Source: Monosporascus cannonballus (Eukaryota > Ascomycota > Sordariomycetes > Xylariales). Taken from it: 46,147 nucleotides of DNA. Each line of letters starts with the position of its first letter. Positions within the stretch are counted from its first letter, which is position 1. The stretch covers positions 1 to 46,147 of the forward strand of contig QJNS01000398.1 of assembly GCA_004154925.1 (NCBI GenBank). The letters run 5' to 3'. Of this stretch, positions 21,220 through 32,800 are shown piece after piece. The notes under the pieces were generated by a model, which did not search any database, was not told where the DNA came from, and saw only the letters and a program-made list of their open reading frames with translations. The translations under genes and the position numbers were made by a program.

Positions 21220-22301
21220 GGGCTGTTTTGCGTTGATGAGGATTTCCTTCCCGATTTTGGGTTCAAAGACAATGGGGCGGGTCGCTGCCAAGACAGACTC
21301 AGAGGTCGGAGAGGAAAGGGCTCCGAAGTAACTAGAAAGCAGAGTCAATACAGAAGAGCAGTGTCCAGACTGATATGGTAGACTCTCTATGATATATACT
21401 GGTAACACCCTCTAACTTACTGGTGACACATGTGTGTAAAAGAGATTTAGTAAGAACCCCTAGCTTCTTTCGGGCACTTAAGTTACTAAAAAGTATATAT
21501 ATACGGCTACCTTAGTCGGCGAAAGGGGTCAACTACCTAGTAGCCTTTAAGAGAATAACGGGCACATGGCGGTAATAAAAACTTCCAGTACCTAACATGT
21601 TTCCTACTTTGAAACAAGCTACAACTTGAAATGCCGGTACTCCTTGCCAATATACTTGCCGATGCCGAGATATGGCCTAGCTATAACCTTATTGCCAAGT
21701 TACAATGCTTGGCCGGGAAAGAGTATATATAAGTTGTGAAGGGGAGAGGGGGGGGGGATTTGTAATCGGGGAGGCCCAGGAAACAGCAAGCAACTCAATT
21801 TCTACCACTCCAGTCTTCGAAACTACTATCAAGTCCAACAGCGACTACTTCCTCCCACTCACCTCTCAGGGTGGCCATTATTCCTTGCCACTACGGGGCT
21901 AAGACATTCACGGTCGGCATAGTCCGAAAACTGGTGCATCATGCCGGAGCACAAGTTTTGGAGGGAGCTAAGAAACGATTCTTTCAATTAAATATGACCC
22001 AGAGGGTGGTGACTGTTCGCAAAGGTTCGAGAGATGCATCACCCCGTGTTGTCGATAGTGCCGGGGAACGGACCTCTTCACTCTGCAGATGGCCTCCTGC
22101 CGCCGTCTCCCCAACCTGACTTCTCTCCCACCGGAGTCCCGAACAAGCCCACCAAGTCCTTGTGTGGCTGTGTTCGGCCTTACTCCAGAGGATCTTTGGC
22201 CACCTTAGCACAAGAATCCGCACAAAGCTTTAGGCAAACGTAGGTGCACGTCACCGTCTCGTCAAAAGCCCAGAGGCGGGGGCTAGGGGGGTATAGAAGT
22301 A
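21220..22301. other. Intergenic region after GH5
   Basis: No supported gene. AT-rich low-complexity sequence lies at about 21480-21520 and a G run at about 21740-21760. The open frames are short and unsupported. Confidence 0.45.
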
Positions 22302-22587
22302 CTAGCCGTTGCAGCCGCCGCTGCCCGGCTGGATGTCGACCCTGGCGCTGAGATGCCACGTGCAGCTCATGTCCGCGCCCGACACGAGCACGTTCGGCCG
22401 GCCCCTCGAGCTGGTAGGCTCGGCCCTCGTCGAGGTGTACGAAGGGGTGGTTGGACGTACAGGTCGACAGCTCCTCGCAGAACCGGCAGTTGGTGTAGAG
22501 GATGGTGTTGGGCGTGAGCTGGGCTGAGATGAGACGTAGAAGGGCGAGAGCCAGAGGCAGTAGGACTGAGGATATAGGGGGATGCAT
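22302..22587 (-). pseudogene. Small secreted cysteine-containing protein, frameshifted
   Basis: The ATG at 22587 opens a clear signal peptide (SVLLPLALALLRLISAQL), followed by NCRFCEELSTC. The same frame then degrades into Arg/Gln-rich sequence and runs on to 22180. One base away, the next frame reads NVLVSGADMSCTWHLSARV and ends in GGCNG at a stop at 22302-22304, which looks like the true C-terminus. The switch falls at or near a run of four bases at 22402-22405 (C on the plus strand, G in the gene). One extra base there would explain the break, which could be a real mutation or a sequencing error. A GTACGT..CAG intron in this interval was considered but gives the wrong phase. No family recognised. 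Confidence 0.45.
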
Positions 22588-23796
22588 TATGTTGGAGCTG
22601 ATAATGGAATTCTCAATTGTAGTCAGCTTTTATTTGGTTGGCACGAGGTGTCTTGGACAGTTGACGATGATGTGTGGCCCTGCTATGAGAGAGACGAACG
22701 GCTATGCCGCTATTTATACTTTCGGGGAAGGTCGAGAAATTCCGCTTGGGTACTGTCAACCGGCGTGGTGCAGAAAGGTGACGGTCTAGACTACATGAGT
22801 GCACATTCCTTATGCAGAGTTCTGTGTAAGAGCCGTATTGCATACAACGGCTAGTTGGGTCCCCTTAGAATTACAGAGTCCTTATAGTAGATGCCATCTA
22901 TGATTAGTGTTTGGCTTGCATAGTCTGGATGGCTCTCTCCTTAGAACGTGAATGGAGCTACTATGCATGAGCGCTGTGCGCTATCGCTATATCCCCAGTC
23001 ACAAGTGTGCGCCATCCATATTTCGCGCTGATGATACTAGAAGTGATAACATGGTCGTGAGGTTTTGTTCGTGTGGCCGCCTCCAATTCTAGTTCGTAGT
23101 TCGTCAGGCTAATATTAGCCAAAAGATAGAACATACCCCTTAGCTGCTTGAAACATGATGTCGAACGGAGCTTATTGACTCGTTGTCGTGACAGGAGAGA
23201 ACAGCTTAGCGGCCTATGCTGCTGATAATGTCCTAGCAAAGAGTATAATGTGGTCCGAAAGCAAGCAATATATTCTCCGTCTCTGGATATTTCCTTCAAC
23301 AGGTAGCCACTAAACATCGGCTTGCGTCATTGAGGCGACTTTATTTATTGGACCGGCCCGCGTCTTCGCCTTTCAATGTCCCCTTAAGGGATGGATGGAT
23401 GGGGGTTGAAGTTGGGAGGTTGAACTCCCTGCCCCATAAAACAGTACCTAGGTAAGTACCTAGGTACACTAGGAGTCACTGCATGATAATTGCATAGGCG
23501 CCCTTTATAGATACAACCCCGCATAAGAGCATGACTCCGATTTGTATTGTACCTGGTCGCCTTTGTCCCCTTGTCAGACTCTCCGGTGTCCCTACCAATT
23601 ATCATCGGCGAGGCTGGGGCGAACTTGGACTTCAGCCTTCTTTGTTCATCCAGATCCCCGTTCTTATTCTTAAGTATTATCCCATGTTCGACACGGCCTG
23701 ACCACGGCGGCTTATTATACGCAATTGATCTGTCCGTTCCCTTCTCCGGCGCGAATTATGCCGTAGTTGACGACGCCTCTCCCTGCGACACTCATC
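22588..23796. other. Divergent intergenic region upstream of the nucleoporin gene
   Basis: No supported gene. A 12-bp unit AGTACCTAGGTA is tandemly repeated twice at 23443-23466, containing the palindrome GTACCTAGGTAC. GGATGGAT simple repeats lie near 23388-23402. Confidence 0.45.
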
Positions 23797-25622
23797 ATGG
23801 CGCCCCTTTGCAAGTTCTACCAGCAGGGAAATTGCCGCAATGGAGGTGAGATTACTGCCGATTTCTGACTTGACCCTCCACTGAACATTTCCTCCACGAA
23901 AGCGAACTGCAGATTTGAACACCCGGGCGCAAACACGAACCCGTTCGGTTCATCGAGCTCCAACACCAATCGCTTCGGCGCCCTAAGCAACTCTGGTGGT
24001 GGCGCTGGTGGAGGAGGAGCGTCAGGAGTGACCAACCAGTACAAGATCACGAAAGACAGTATCAAGCTTGATCTGGCTGACGAGCGGCCCCCATGGATTC
24101 TGTCGTGTTACGGCCCCGGAAGGGATGCGCCAGAGCAGCTATTCGGAGGATACCCGCGGGAGCAGAGTCTCGAGGAAGTGAGACTATACGTCATGGGCTC
24201 CGCGAACCCGCAACAGGCAGTAAGTCACTGTGCTGGATTGTATGCCGCCCGCAACCATTTCTTGCTTGCTAACTATGTATAACCACGTAGTTATCTGAAG
24301 TCCAAGCCCTTTATCAGCAGGCGGAACAACAGATTCAAACGTCCTTAAACGACCTCGACGGCGCAGTGCAGTTTGTCTTGGCCGCCGAAAACAAGCACCC
24401 GAACCGCATAGATATTTGCAATCAGACCACGAGAGAGGGCGGCACCAATGGAGTCTTCGCGAGGAACGCTACCCAACAGGGTGGATTCGCTTCAAACCCT
24501 TTCGCCGCAACCCCGAGCGCCAACCAGAACCCCTTCCAATCTGCGAGCCAAGCAAACCCGTTCGGCGGTGGTGGTAGCGGTGCAGGGGCACCGGCCTTTG
24601 GCCAACCGTCGGCCTTGGGACAGAAGCCGAATCCCTTCGCATCGTCTGCCGCGCCCGCCTTCGGTCAGCCGTCGCAGCTCGGCACCTCTGCCCCTGCATT
24701 CGGAAAACCATCACAGCTGGGAGCGGCTGCTCCCGCCTTTGGGCAGCCCTCCCAAATCGGCTCATCCGGTGCAGCATTCGGCCAACCATCAACACTGGGA
24801 CAGAAACCAAACCCGTTCGCCGCAGCATCGGCGCCGTCAGGGTTCGCCCAGATAGCAGCTCAGAGCACGCCAAGCCCCTTTGGGCAGCCGGCGACGTCAG
24901 GACAGCAGCCAAATCCGTTCGGTGCACCGGCCGCACCGGCTTCTGGTCCTTTCGGCAAGCCGGCGGCTAGTAATCCGTTCGCGCAGCAGACCAGTGCGCG
25001 CGCGGACCAGTCGATGGACACGACGTCGGCCCCGTCGCAGAGAAATCCGTTTGGCCAGCCCTCGAGCGGCCCATCCGGTTTCGCCGCGGTGGCGAAGAAC
25101 CCCTTCGGTCAGCCGACGCCCTCGCCGTTCGGCGCCCCGGCGGCGGGGGGAAATCCGTTCGCTCAAGCCCCGGCCCCGGCCCAGGCCCAGCCACAAACAC
25201 AATCACAAGCAGCGCAACCGGCGTCAGGGCAGAATAATCCCTACGCCCCGGACAGCAAGAAGCAGCACCCACCGGTCGAGAGTTATACGTCGCGTGGTCT
25301 CGATGGCAGGCTCAAGGCGTGGATGGGGCAGCCCGTCGTCTATAGGTGGAAGGCGGGGGACCGGTATCAGGATCGGCGGCCCGAGGACGCCGCAGCCGGC
25401 GAGCAGCCGGTGCCCGGAGTACGAAACCCGGACGGGAGCTGGCGGAAGATCATGTTCCCCAACGGACCGCCGGCTTACAACAGGGATACGGAGCCTGCGG
25501 AACCGGCGGACTATACGGACGCTGTGAGGGCAGCCTACGAGAAAATGGGGGCTACGGGCAGATTCGAGGGTGATATGCCCGAGGTGCCGCCCCTGAGGGA
25601 GGATTGCTCCTGGGCCTTTTAA
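23797..25622 (+). CDS. nup42: CCCH-finger FG nucleoporin, Nup42-like
   Basis: Exons are 23797-23845, 23903-24219 and 24291-25622 (introns of 57 and 71 bp, the second with GCTAAC), giving 565 residues. The first intron splits a CCCH zinc finger; splicing restores C-x7-C-x5-C-x3-H (CKFYQQGNCRNGANCRFEH) at residues 5-23. A folded helical part follows (about 60-180; DERPPWILSCYGPG, LSEVQALYQQAEQQI). Next is a long stretch of FGQPS, NPF and FG motifs with about twenty FG or PF units (about 190-450), and a conserved C-terminal end (AYEKMGATGRFEGDMP, VPPLREDC). A CCCH finger plus FG repeats is the signature of Nup42/Rip1-type nucleoporins. In yeast these sit on the cytoplasmic face of the pore and bind Gle1 to help release exported mRNA. 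The FG region should form the disordered, transport-receptor-binding part. Confidence 0.85.
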
Positions 25623-26069
25623 TTGCAATATGACATGACAGGGACAGGACACGAATGACACGACATTGAATGAGAGACTGGCTGGCTTGTTTATTGAGCG
25701 TTGACAGCATTGCTACACGGGATATTCATATATATAGCATTCTGCCCCCAAAGGCAATAATTGAATCCGAAGGAAGTTACCCCCTCAAGTAGGTAGACAC
25801 AATCCTAACGAAGACGAATCACTTATGCAATGGATTTCGAGTAGCACTTAGGGCTGAAGGGCGGCGTGGGCTTATCACGTTTTATTTGGATTGAGTTTCA
25901 CTTCTGTTTCATGGAGCACTGTCGGTTCTACATAACGGCCGTAGCTGCGAGAAACCCCCCTCGCCGACTGGGAGTTGACATCATCTCCCAACATCTCAGC
26001 CACTGTGATACTCGACACTAGCGGTATCCCAGTTGCGCTGCCCAAGAACTAGCGTTCGTCATCAATCGC
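25623..26069. other. Convergent 3' region nup42 / rps20
   Basis: The two genes converge, so both 3' UTRs must lie in these 447 bp. I see no gene or repeat of note. Confidence 0.5.
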
Positions 26070-26494
26070 TCAAGCGGCGATGGTAACCTCGACCTCGACG
26101 CCGGCCTCGATGTTGACGATGATCTGCTTGACGATCTCGGTAGGGGCGTTCAGGCTGAATCACAATTCGTCAGCCAAACTGCGCCTTCTTCCGACTGTTC
26201 CATCCATACGAGGAACGACATGACTTACTCGATGAGACGCTTGTGGATGCGCATCTCGAAGGTGTCCCAGGTCTTGGAGCCCTCACCGCAGGGGGTCTTT
26301 CGGGTGGTGATCTTGAGGTTCTTGGTGGGCAGGCGGACGGGGCCCTTGACGCGCAGGTCCTTGCTCTTGGCGCGCTCGATCAGCTCCGTGCACACCTTCT
26401 CGAGGGCCTGCGGCTTGCGGCTCGTCAGGGTGATGCGGATCTTGTGGACCTTGGGCGCCTCGCCGAAGTCCTTGTCTCCCTTGTTGTAAGACAT
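26070..26494 (-). CDS. rps20: 40S ribosomal protein uS10 (S20)
   Basis: Exon 1 is 26494-26229 and exon 2 26154-26070, with a 74-bp intron (GTAAGT..TTCAG, phase 2), giving 116 residues. The whole protein is the uS10 fold: [61 protein letters not shown], and the C-terminal [14 protein letters not shown]. The intron falls in the conserved RLID/LNAP joint and splicing restores it exactly. uS10 sits in the head of the small ribosomal subunit. A (GGATC)4 repeat lies just upstream in the leader. Confidence 0.97.
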
Positions 26495-26550
26495 CTTGTC
26501 GGGGCAAGTTGTGTGGTTCGTTCGGTTCGGCGACGGCGGACTGGGATTTC

Positions 26551-26572
26551 GGATCGGATCGGATCGGATCGG
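26551..26572. repeat. GGATC tandem repeat in the rps20 leader/promoter
   Basis: GGATC occurs four times in tandem plus GG, about 57 bp upstream of the rps20 ATG. It is probably in the 5' UTR or core promoter. Confidence 0.7.
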
Positions 26573-26838
26573 CGGTTGGGTACCTTCACGACTCGAACGG
26601 CGGTACGTTTCGGCTAAGTGATGAAGGCGATGATAGAAAAAGTTCTAGAGGGAAGGACGGTGATGGTGGGCTTGGCTCCGAAGATAATTAATTAATTATG
26701 CGATGAATCGCAGAAGCGGGAACTTTTCTCCATTTCCTTTTCGTGTGTGGGCGCTGATAAGATAAGCGATAGGGCTGTATGGGCCTAGTCCGCAGATGGC
26801 TTAGACCATATCATAGCGGGCCTGGAAAAGTGGTTTGC

Positions 26839-27308
26839 ACAACTCGCAGGGGTATTTTTTTTGTTAGTTACCTCCACCGCCCCCACAAGGTTCGCTCGAC
26901 GGGTAGTATGTATACTCCCATACATTTTGTATGAAAAATGACCTCCATCATTTCCCTTCCTGTTTCCCATCATTCTTAACGTACCCTTTATGCATTAACT
27001 TTATTAAAGGCGTTTGGGCAATCGCAATGGACGGCGGCGCTTTGCGGGGTATTTCTTGATATATCGAAGCTAGGCTTTTAATAATACATATTGGGAATCG
27101 CGAAAAGGGTTTGTTTGATTTGAAGTAAAGTAGCAGCTGTTGGTAAGCAATAAAGCGCTGTTATTTGGATTGTAGGAATAACGATTTCCAACATATAGGA
27201 GGAGGTAGATTTCCATACAAGTTCTAGGGGAGTCTACATATTAGCCGGTAAGGGAAAGATAGTAGGGCGGTGGAGGTTTTACTAACAAAAAATACCCCTG
27301 CGAGTTGT
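26839..27308. mobile_element. 470-bp foldback/MITE-like element with ~110-bp inverted arms
   Basis: The sequence from 26839 (ACAACTCGCAGGGGTATTTT...) reappears as its reverse complement ending at 27308. The arms are about 110 bp (26839-26945 and about 27198-27308). Similarity includes the outer ends, the block CCTCCACCGCCC, the block TATGTA-ACTCCC and the inner GTATG-AAA. The middle (about 250 bp) is AT-rich and non-coding. Long terminal inverted repeats around a non-coding core are typical of MITE or foldback DNA elements. I see no clear target-site duplication. A third arm copy lies at 38858-38963. It sits in the divergent promoter region of rps20 and the CUE gene. Confidence 0.75.
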
Positions 27309-27572
27309 AGATACGTACCTACGTACCTCCATCTGGAGATCTGGGCTAAGGTTAGGGATCCCGCACCGGCTGCTGCATCATCCAACTTTGATGGGAGTCA
27401 TCCGGCCAGACGTTCCGCTCCGTGCTTTCATGATACTGTGGGCATAAAATACTAATTCGACGGAAGATTCCCCAATGTGACGTCCGTCTTTATTTAGTGA
27501 TTCCCGGGATTTTACATTTTTACCTAGCCGAAAGACACAGCAGGGCCCCCTTCTCACAGCTTTTACGCCATC

Positions 27573-29636
27573 ATGGCATTGACGCTACCACCGTTTGCGC
27601 CCTTCCCGGAGTCGTCTTGGCGGGATAGCATTCTCCCGGAGGAATGGGAAGCCTGTCTGTCGAGTTGGGTTGCATTGGCCGAAGCCCACCTCTCGCTGTC
27701 CGAGAATGAATTTCTGCGCCTGTCAGTCAAGGACGAATCTCTTGCGCCGTTCTTGACCTCGTTCATGAGGGAGGCGGCGTCTTGCGGGCCGTCTATACTT
27801 GGCCTATCGCAGTCCGCAACTGCCCTTCTTCGACAGTCGTTCTTGCTTACTGCGAGGCTCCTGACGCTACCGGACACCCCTTCGTCTCTTCTGCAGTGGG
27901 AGTTCCTTTCCGATTTCTCTCGTGTTTATACGAAGAAGAGAACCTCAAACCTCATCAATGACCTCTTCAAGAAATCAGGGGAGATCCCCGAAACTTCTCT
28001 GCAGGCCCTCAAGAAGCAGCTCATCATCGGTCTGGATTCTGGCGTCAAAGGTGATATCAAGTTGCTAGAGACTCGGCTCAAGCGGCTAAATCATCTCGCC
28101 CACGCATCTGCCGACACGGCGGCTTTTTTCTTAGCCGGGAGTGACTTCCTGGATGGCCTGATAAGCTGCTACAAAGTCATGAACCCCCCTTTGCGGAAGA
28201 CCATCATCACCACGGCCTATCTGTGTCTAATAGGCTTGACCGAAGGCGAATCACCCAAGTTCTCCATGCTCACCGATCAGCTTTACTCGTTGAAGGCAGC
28301 CGCTGACGCACACAAAGCCGGACCAATTAATGCGAATGACTCTATGGTGCCCGAATTGGTCACGGCCACCCCCATACTCAAGCAGATACAGCATCGCCTG
28401 GAGGCGTCCGGCTCCTCTACAACCAGGCTGAAGTCGGTCATCACTGCACTAGGAGGCTATCGCAAGCCTGGTGGCAACGTTAGGCCGAAGAGGTTGAATA
28501 GGCGGAAGATAGACAAAGGCAAAGGAATCATGACCGAGGATCAAGATGACGTTCAAGGGCAAATGCATGTTCACCGTATGAGCCAGATCTCTCAGATACA
28601 AGATCTATTCCCTGATCTGGGGTCCGGCTTCGTCTCTAAGCTTCTCGATGAGTATGGAGACAACAATGAGCAGGTCATTGCCCATCTATTAGAAGACTCA
28701 CTGCCGCCGCACCTAGTTACCGCCGATCGCACTGAGGAACTGTAAGACTCAGACAGGGAACATATGGCCGAAGAGTACATGCTAATTAAATACAGGTCAC
28801 CGGGGAGGCCGCGGCGGAAGAGCCGCGACATTGCTCCACGCTCTACTCCACCCCAGGTCCCCGTCCGGCATAACATATATGACGACGATGAGCTTGATAG
28901 ATTGTCGGTCGATATGTCAAGCTTACATTTCGGCAAGCGGGACCCGGGCAAAACAGCAGACGATATGCTCAAGGATCGGTCTAGTGCCCCGAACAAAGCA
29001 GCGATCCTCTCAGCGCTGTCCGCCTTCGACGCTGACGATGACGAACGCGACGACACTTACGATGCAGCCGATGCGGGCTTCGTAGTTAACGATGGCCACC
29101 CTGAGGATGCCGATGATCAGAAGCGCAAGGATGCCAGTGAAGAAGTCCTCTTTAGAGTATATCAAGCGGATCCGAAATCTTTCGACAGAGACGCCGCTAC
29201 AAGGCGCAGCCAGGCCCGGGGCAAGCTGAGGCAGGAGACGGGTATGACGGACGAGGCTATCGAAGGCTGGGCCGTGATGCTCGGCAGAAGCCCACAGCAG
29301 ATGAAGCAGTTGGAGATGAAGTACAGCGCCTTTGGTGGGGAGCAACCCGCTCTGGCGCCAACGTCCTGGCGGGCGGGCTCGGAACAGGGGGACTCGGATA
29401 CGGATGGTGGTGGCGCTTCCGGCTCTCGTGGTGGCGGACCGCGTGGTCGCGGCCGAGGTAGAGGAGGTAGGGGCCGAGGAGGCGGTGGCCGTGGTGGGAA
29501 CGTAGCAGGTCCCACCGGCGACAAGGAGACGGAGCAAGCTAGACGGCGGAAGGAGGCGAATAAGGGGTCGCGGGCCAATCATGGCAGAAGAGATCGGCGC
29601 GCAAGAAAGATGACGAGGGGTGGCCTCCCTGGATGA
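27573..29636 (+). CDS. cue3: CUE-domain protein, Cue3/ASCC2 homolog
   Basis: Exon 1 is 27573-28741 and exon 2 28796-29636, with a 54-bp intron (GTAAGA, branch GCTAAT, TACAG, phase 2), giving 669 residues. The N-terminal half (about 1-300) is an alpha-helical domain. A CUE ubiquitin-binding domain lies at about 336-382, with the IQDLFPDLG start and VIAHLLEDSLPPHL end carrying the FP and LL signature. The C-terminal third is acidic, then has a motif conserved in the family (AILSALSAFDADDDERDDTYDA) and ends in RGG/GRG repeats and basic residues. Yeast Cue3 and human ASCC2 belong to the RQT/ASCC complex that splits collided ribosomes after ubiquitination. The RGG tail suggests RNA contact (inference). 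A TGACGTC site lies about 95 bp before the ATG. Confidence 0.85.
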
Positions 29637-29820
29637 GCAGGGTTCAGGCTAGGGGCAATGGGGTTGGCTACGGCTCGAGTCCACAAAACCACTAGATGGG
29701 CCACGAATTCAACACCACGATGCTCTGATGCTGTTATATCCAAAAATAACTAGGAGACCCGATCCACATATACCCGTCATTGCATCTACCGACCCCAATT
29801 TCGTGGCAGCTTGTCTGCCG

Positions 29821-32800
29821 CTACGATACTCTTGGTCTCTTTCCCCAATGCTGACTGCCTTTGCATACTAGCGGCTCGGACATAAGCGGCCGCTTCCCTA
29901 GCGCAACTTCGCTTCTATGGGTAGCTCTCTGGTCGCGGAGGTCTTCCTCCTCTATAGTCTGAGCGTATGGGCTGCGCACCTCACCAACCATCGGCGACTT
30001 CGGCTGAAACGCCGGGACGAAGGTATGGACGGGGGTGGGGGAGACCGCGCTGTTGAAGGACGCGGGCGAGAAGACGTTTATGCCGAACGAAGTGCCCGGC
30101 TCATCCGGCCCCGCGTGTCGGACCAGGTACGAGCTGTCTCCCCTCGGCGTCCCGACGGGTCCCTTCGGCGTCGCCAACTCCGAGATCGAAGAGGTGAGGT
30201 CCTGGTCGTGCTGGTCTCCTACCCCGGTAAGGCCGATCATCGACATCAGCGACTCGCGCGAGCTGCGCCTGCTATCAAGGTACTCGCGCATGTCGAAGCA
30301 GCGCCGGCACACCGGGTACGCGGGCCACCGGTCCGCCTCATCGCGGTGCTGTGGAAGCTGGGGTCGCGTCTGCTCCCCGCACTTTTCTTGGATGTCGTCG
30401 ATGACGTCCAGGATCGGCGTGAAGAATGTTGTTCGCGGCCCGGGCCCGAAGTACTTGTTCCGCCCCCACACCTGGCCCACGAGGGCGTTGGTCTCGCTGT
30501 CGACTACCGCCGCGCCGCTATCGCCCTGCACGCCGATGCCGCCGCGGATCCAGGCGTCCTCGTCGTCGTCGCCCGACTCGGGTTCCTCGATGAACCATTC
30601 GCGCGTCGCCTTGCCTGTGCCGTTGCCCGCCTTGGTGCCGTGCACGTAGGCGGGGATCTCGCATATCTGACCACGCTGGTGGCCCGATGTGCGTCCCGTC
30701 GAACACACCATCGCGCCCGGGGTAACGGGGCTCATGGCTGTGACTGGTGTCTCCTTGCGCTGCATGGTAGATGGAAATTTCCTCAGCAGGTTGGCCTGCC
30801 TCGTCTGTGCCGAGATTAACGTCCAGTCTGTCACTACCAAAGGAGGTTCCTTGTCGCATTCTTCCCAGTACGGGTCATGCGATACCCTCGTGGTCTTCAA
30901 GTCGTAGCCCGACGTCGCGGTCAGTGTCCCTAGCTCGAAGTCAGACGCGTCGCTGCTCAATGCGTCGTGCCTCTCGTCCAAGCACCTCGAACGGTCGTCG
31001 GGAGAAGGGTGCTCGATGGTAACGCCCTCCGTCGCCCCCTGAACCGCCTCCACGAAAGGGTGGAAGTTGGCCAGCCAGTAGCTCCCGCCGGCGATGGTCA
31101 AGCACGGACCCAGCGTCGCGGTGATCTCGTCGCCGTCCTCGAGGGTCACGCCGATGCTGTCGCCCATGCAGGGGCTGAGGTAGCAGAATGGGTTCCGCGG
31201 CTGGCACACCTCGTCCGGCATATCCCGGGCGAGCCCCCGCGCCCACACCATTAGGCGGTCCACCTCGCCCGTCGAGAACACGAATGAGACGACATCGTGG
31301 TACATAAAGGGGAGCAGGTCGCGCACGTGGCCCGCGATCGTGATCCGCCGGGCCGTGGAGACGGCGCGTCTCGTCATGATGCAGATCCGGCGCATCTTTG
31401 GCTTTCGTCCGCGCATCACGCTGATCACGTGGCCCGGACCGCACCACTTCGGGATGAACTCTATGAGGAATGGTAACACGCAGTGTTCCCATATGACCGA
31501 GAAGCTGATGGTTTCCGCTGACCTTGGGAGGTGATTAGATAGAGCTGTTGGCCTGTCACCTGCTTGTAGAGGGGCGCCTTCAAGTCTGTTAGTGCGCATT
31601 CGCACATAAGACGTGCTTCGCTGGAATCTACCTTTCATTCTTCTGGACCTCTTCTCGAGAACCGCTCGTAGTTGATCCTCGCAACGCTTCTTGGAGATAC
31701 CGATGGACATCTCCATCTTCAAGACTCGGTCCGCGGGAGACTCCGCCTTCCTTTTCAACGGTGTCGCCTCGGCTCCCTGCTTAGGAGATGCTGCTTCCGG
31801 TCGAGGCGGTTCAGACGAAGCCGGAAGCAAGGCGCTCGAACCGGGCGCACTCTCGCCGCCGTCGCCGACGGCTTTCGTCATCCCGCCATGGGCCCACCTG
31901 AGATGGCAATCTACCAGCTCCTTGCTTTGAAATGCAGTCTCCTTGCAGCCCAACACGGGGCAGACCAGCAAGTGCTCCTTCTTCACGTGCCAATTGAGCT
32001 CCTCCCTCGTGGCGAAGCCCGCGCTCTCGCACGGGCCCTCGTCGCCCCAGAGGCAGACGTGCCGGTGCGCCGTCCTCGCGTGCAGTTCCAGGTCCTCCAC
32101 GCGGGAGAACATCGACTCGCACCTGGGCACCAGACACACGTACTCGCCGCCGCCGCCTTTCGTTTCTGGTCCAACAACTTCGGACGACAAAACCTTGCAC
32201 AGCGGACTCGGCCCCCGCGACGACGAGGTTGAGAGAGAAGAGATGCCGTCTACAGGGGACACCAGCTCCGAGGCGAAGTCCAGCGGCACCGTCGACAGCG
32301 TCGTCCCCGACGCCGTCGACTCCGAGGGCGAGTACGCCGCCGCCGAGCCGCCGGAGCTTAGGGGCCGCGGCAGCGGTAGTGGCAGCGCGGGCGCGCCGTA
32401 CGACGACAGGTCGAAGAACTCATTGTTGAACGGCAACGGCAGCTTCCCGGTGCCGCCGCTTCCGCCGTACCTGCCCAGGTCTCCCGGCTGCAGCGGGACC
32501 AGACTCGCCTCCGAGTACCCCGAGTCCCGGCGGTCGAGACCGAGCGCTAACGGCGGCGGCGGAGTCGCTTGTGGGGCGTCCCTAACCTTAAAACGACCTG
32601 CGGTGGAGACTGGAGCAAGACCGCAATTCGCCATTAGCACGCCGTGTCCGGTTTCTGTAAAAGGGGTGATATGAGCGTGGTTCGCCGGCGCCACCTTGCG
32701 CCCGACTGGTGTCGATGCCGCGTCGTAGAGGAACGCGGTTCCTAGGGGGGAAAGGGACCCGTTTGCAATCTCGCATGGCTGCTCCCTCTTGTAGCTCGAG

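Noticed and set aside
22410..22465. 49-bp GTACGT..CAG intron in the small secreted protein gene
   Set aside because: The phase is wrong: it leads to a third frame that stops soon and loses the cysteine-bearing C-terminus.
29917..32674. Several 180-300-codon plus-strand frames opposite the C2H2-protease gene
   Set aside because: They are Arg/Pro/Ala-rich antisense frames caused by high GC at third codon positions of the minus-strand gene.
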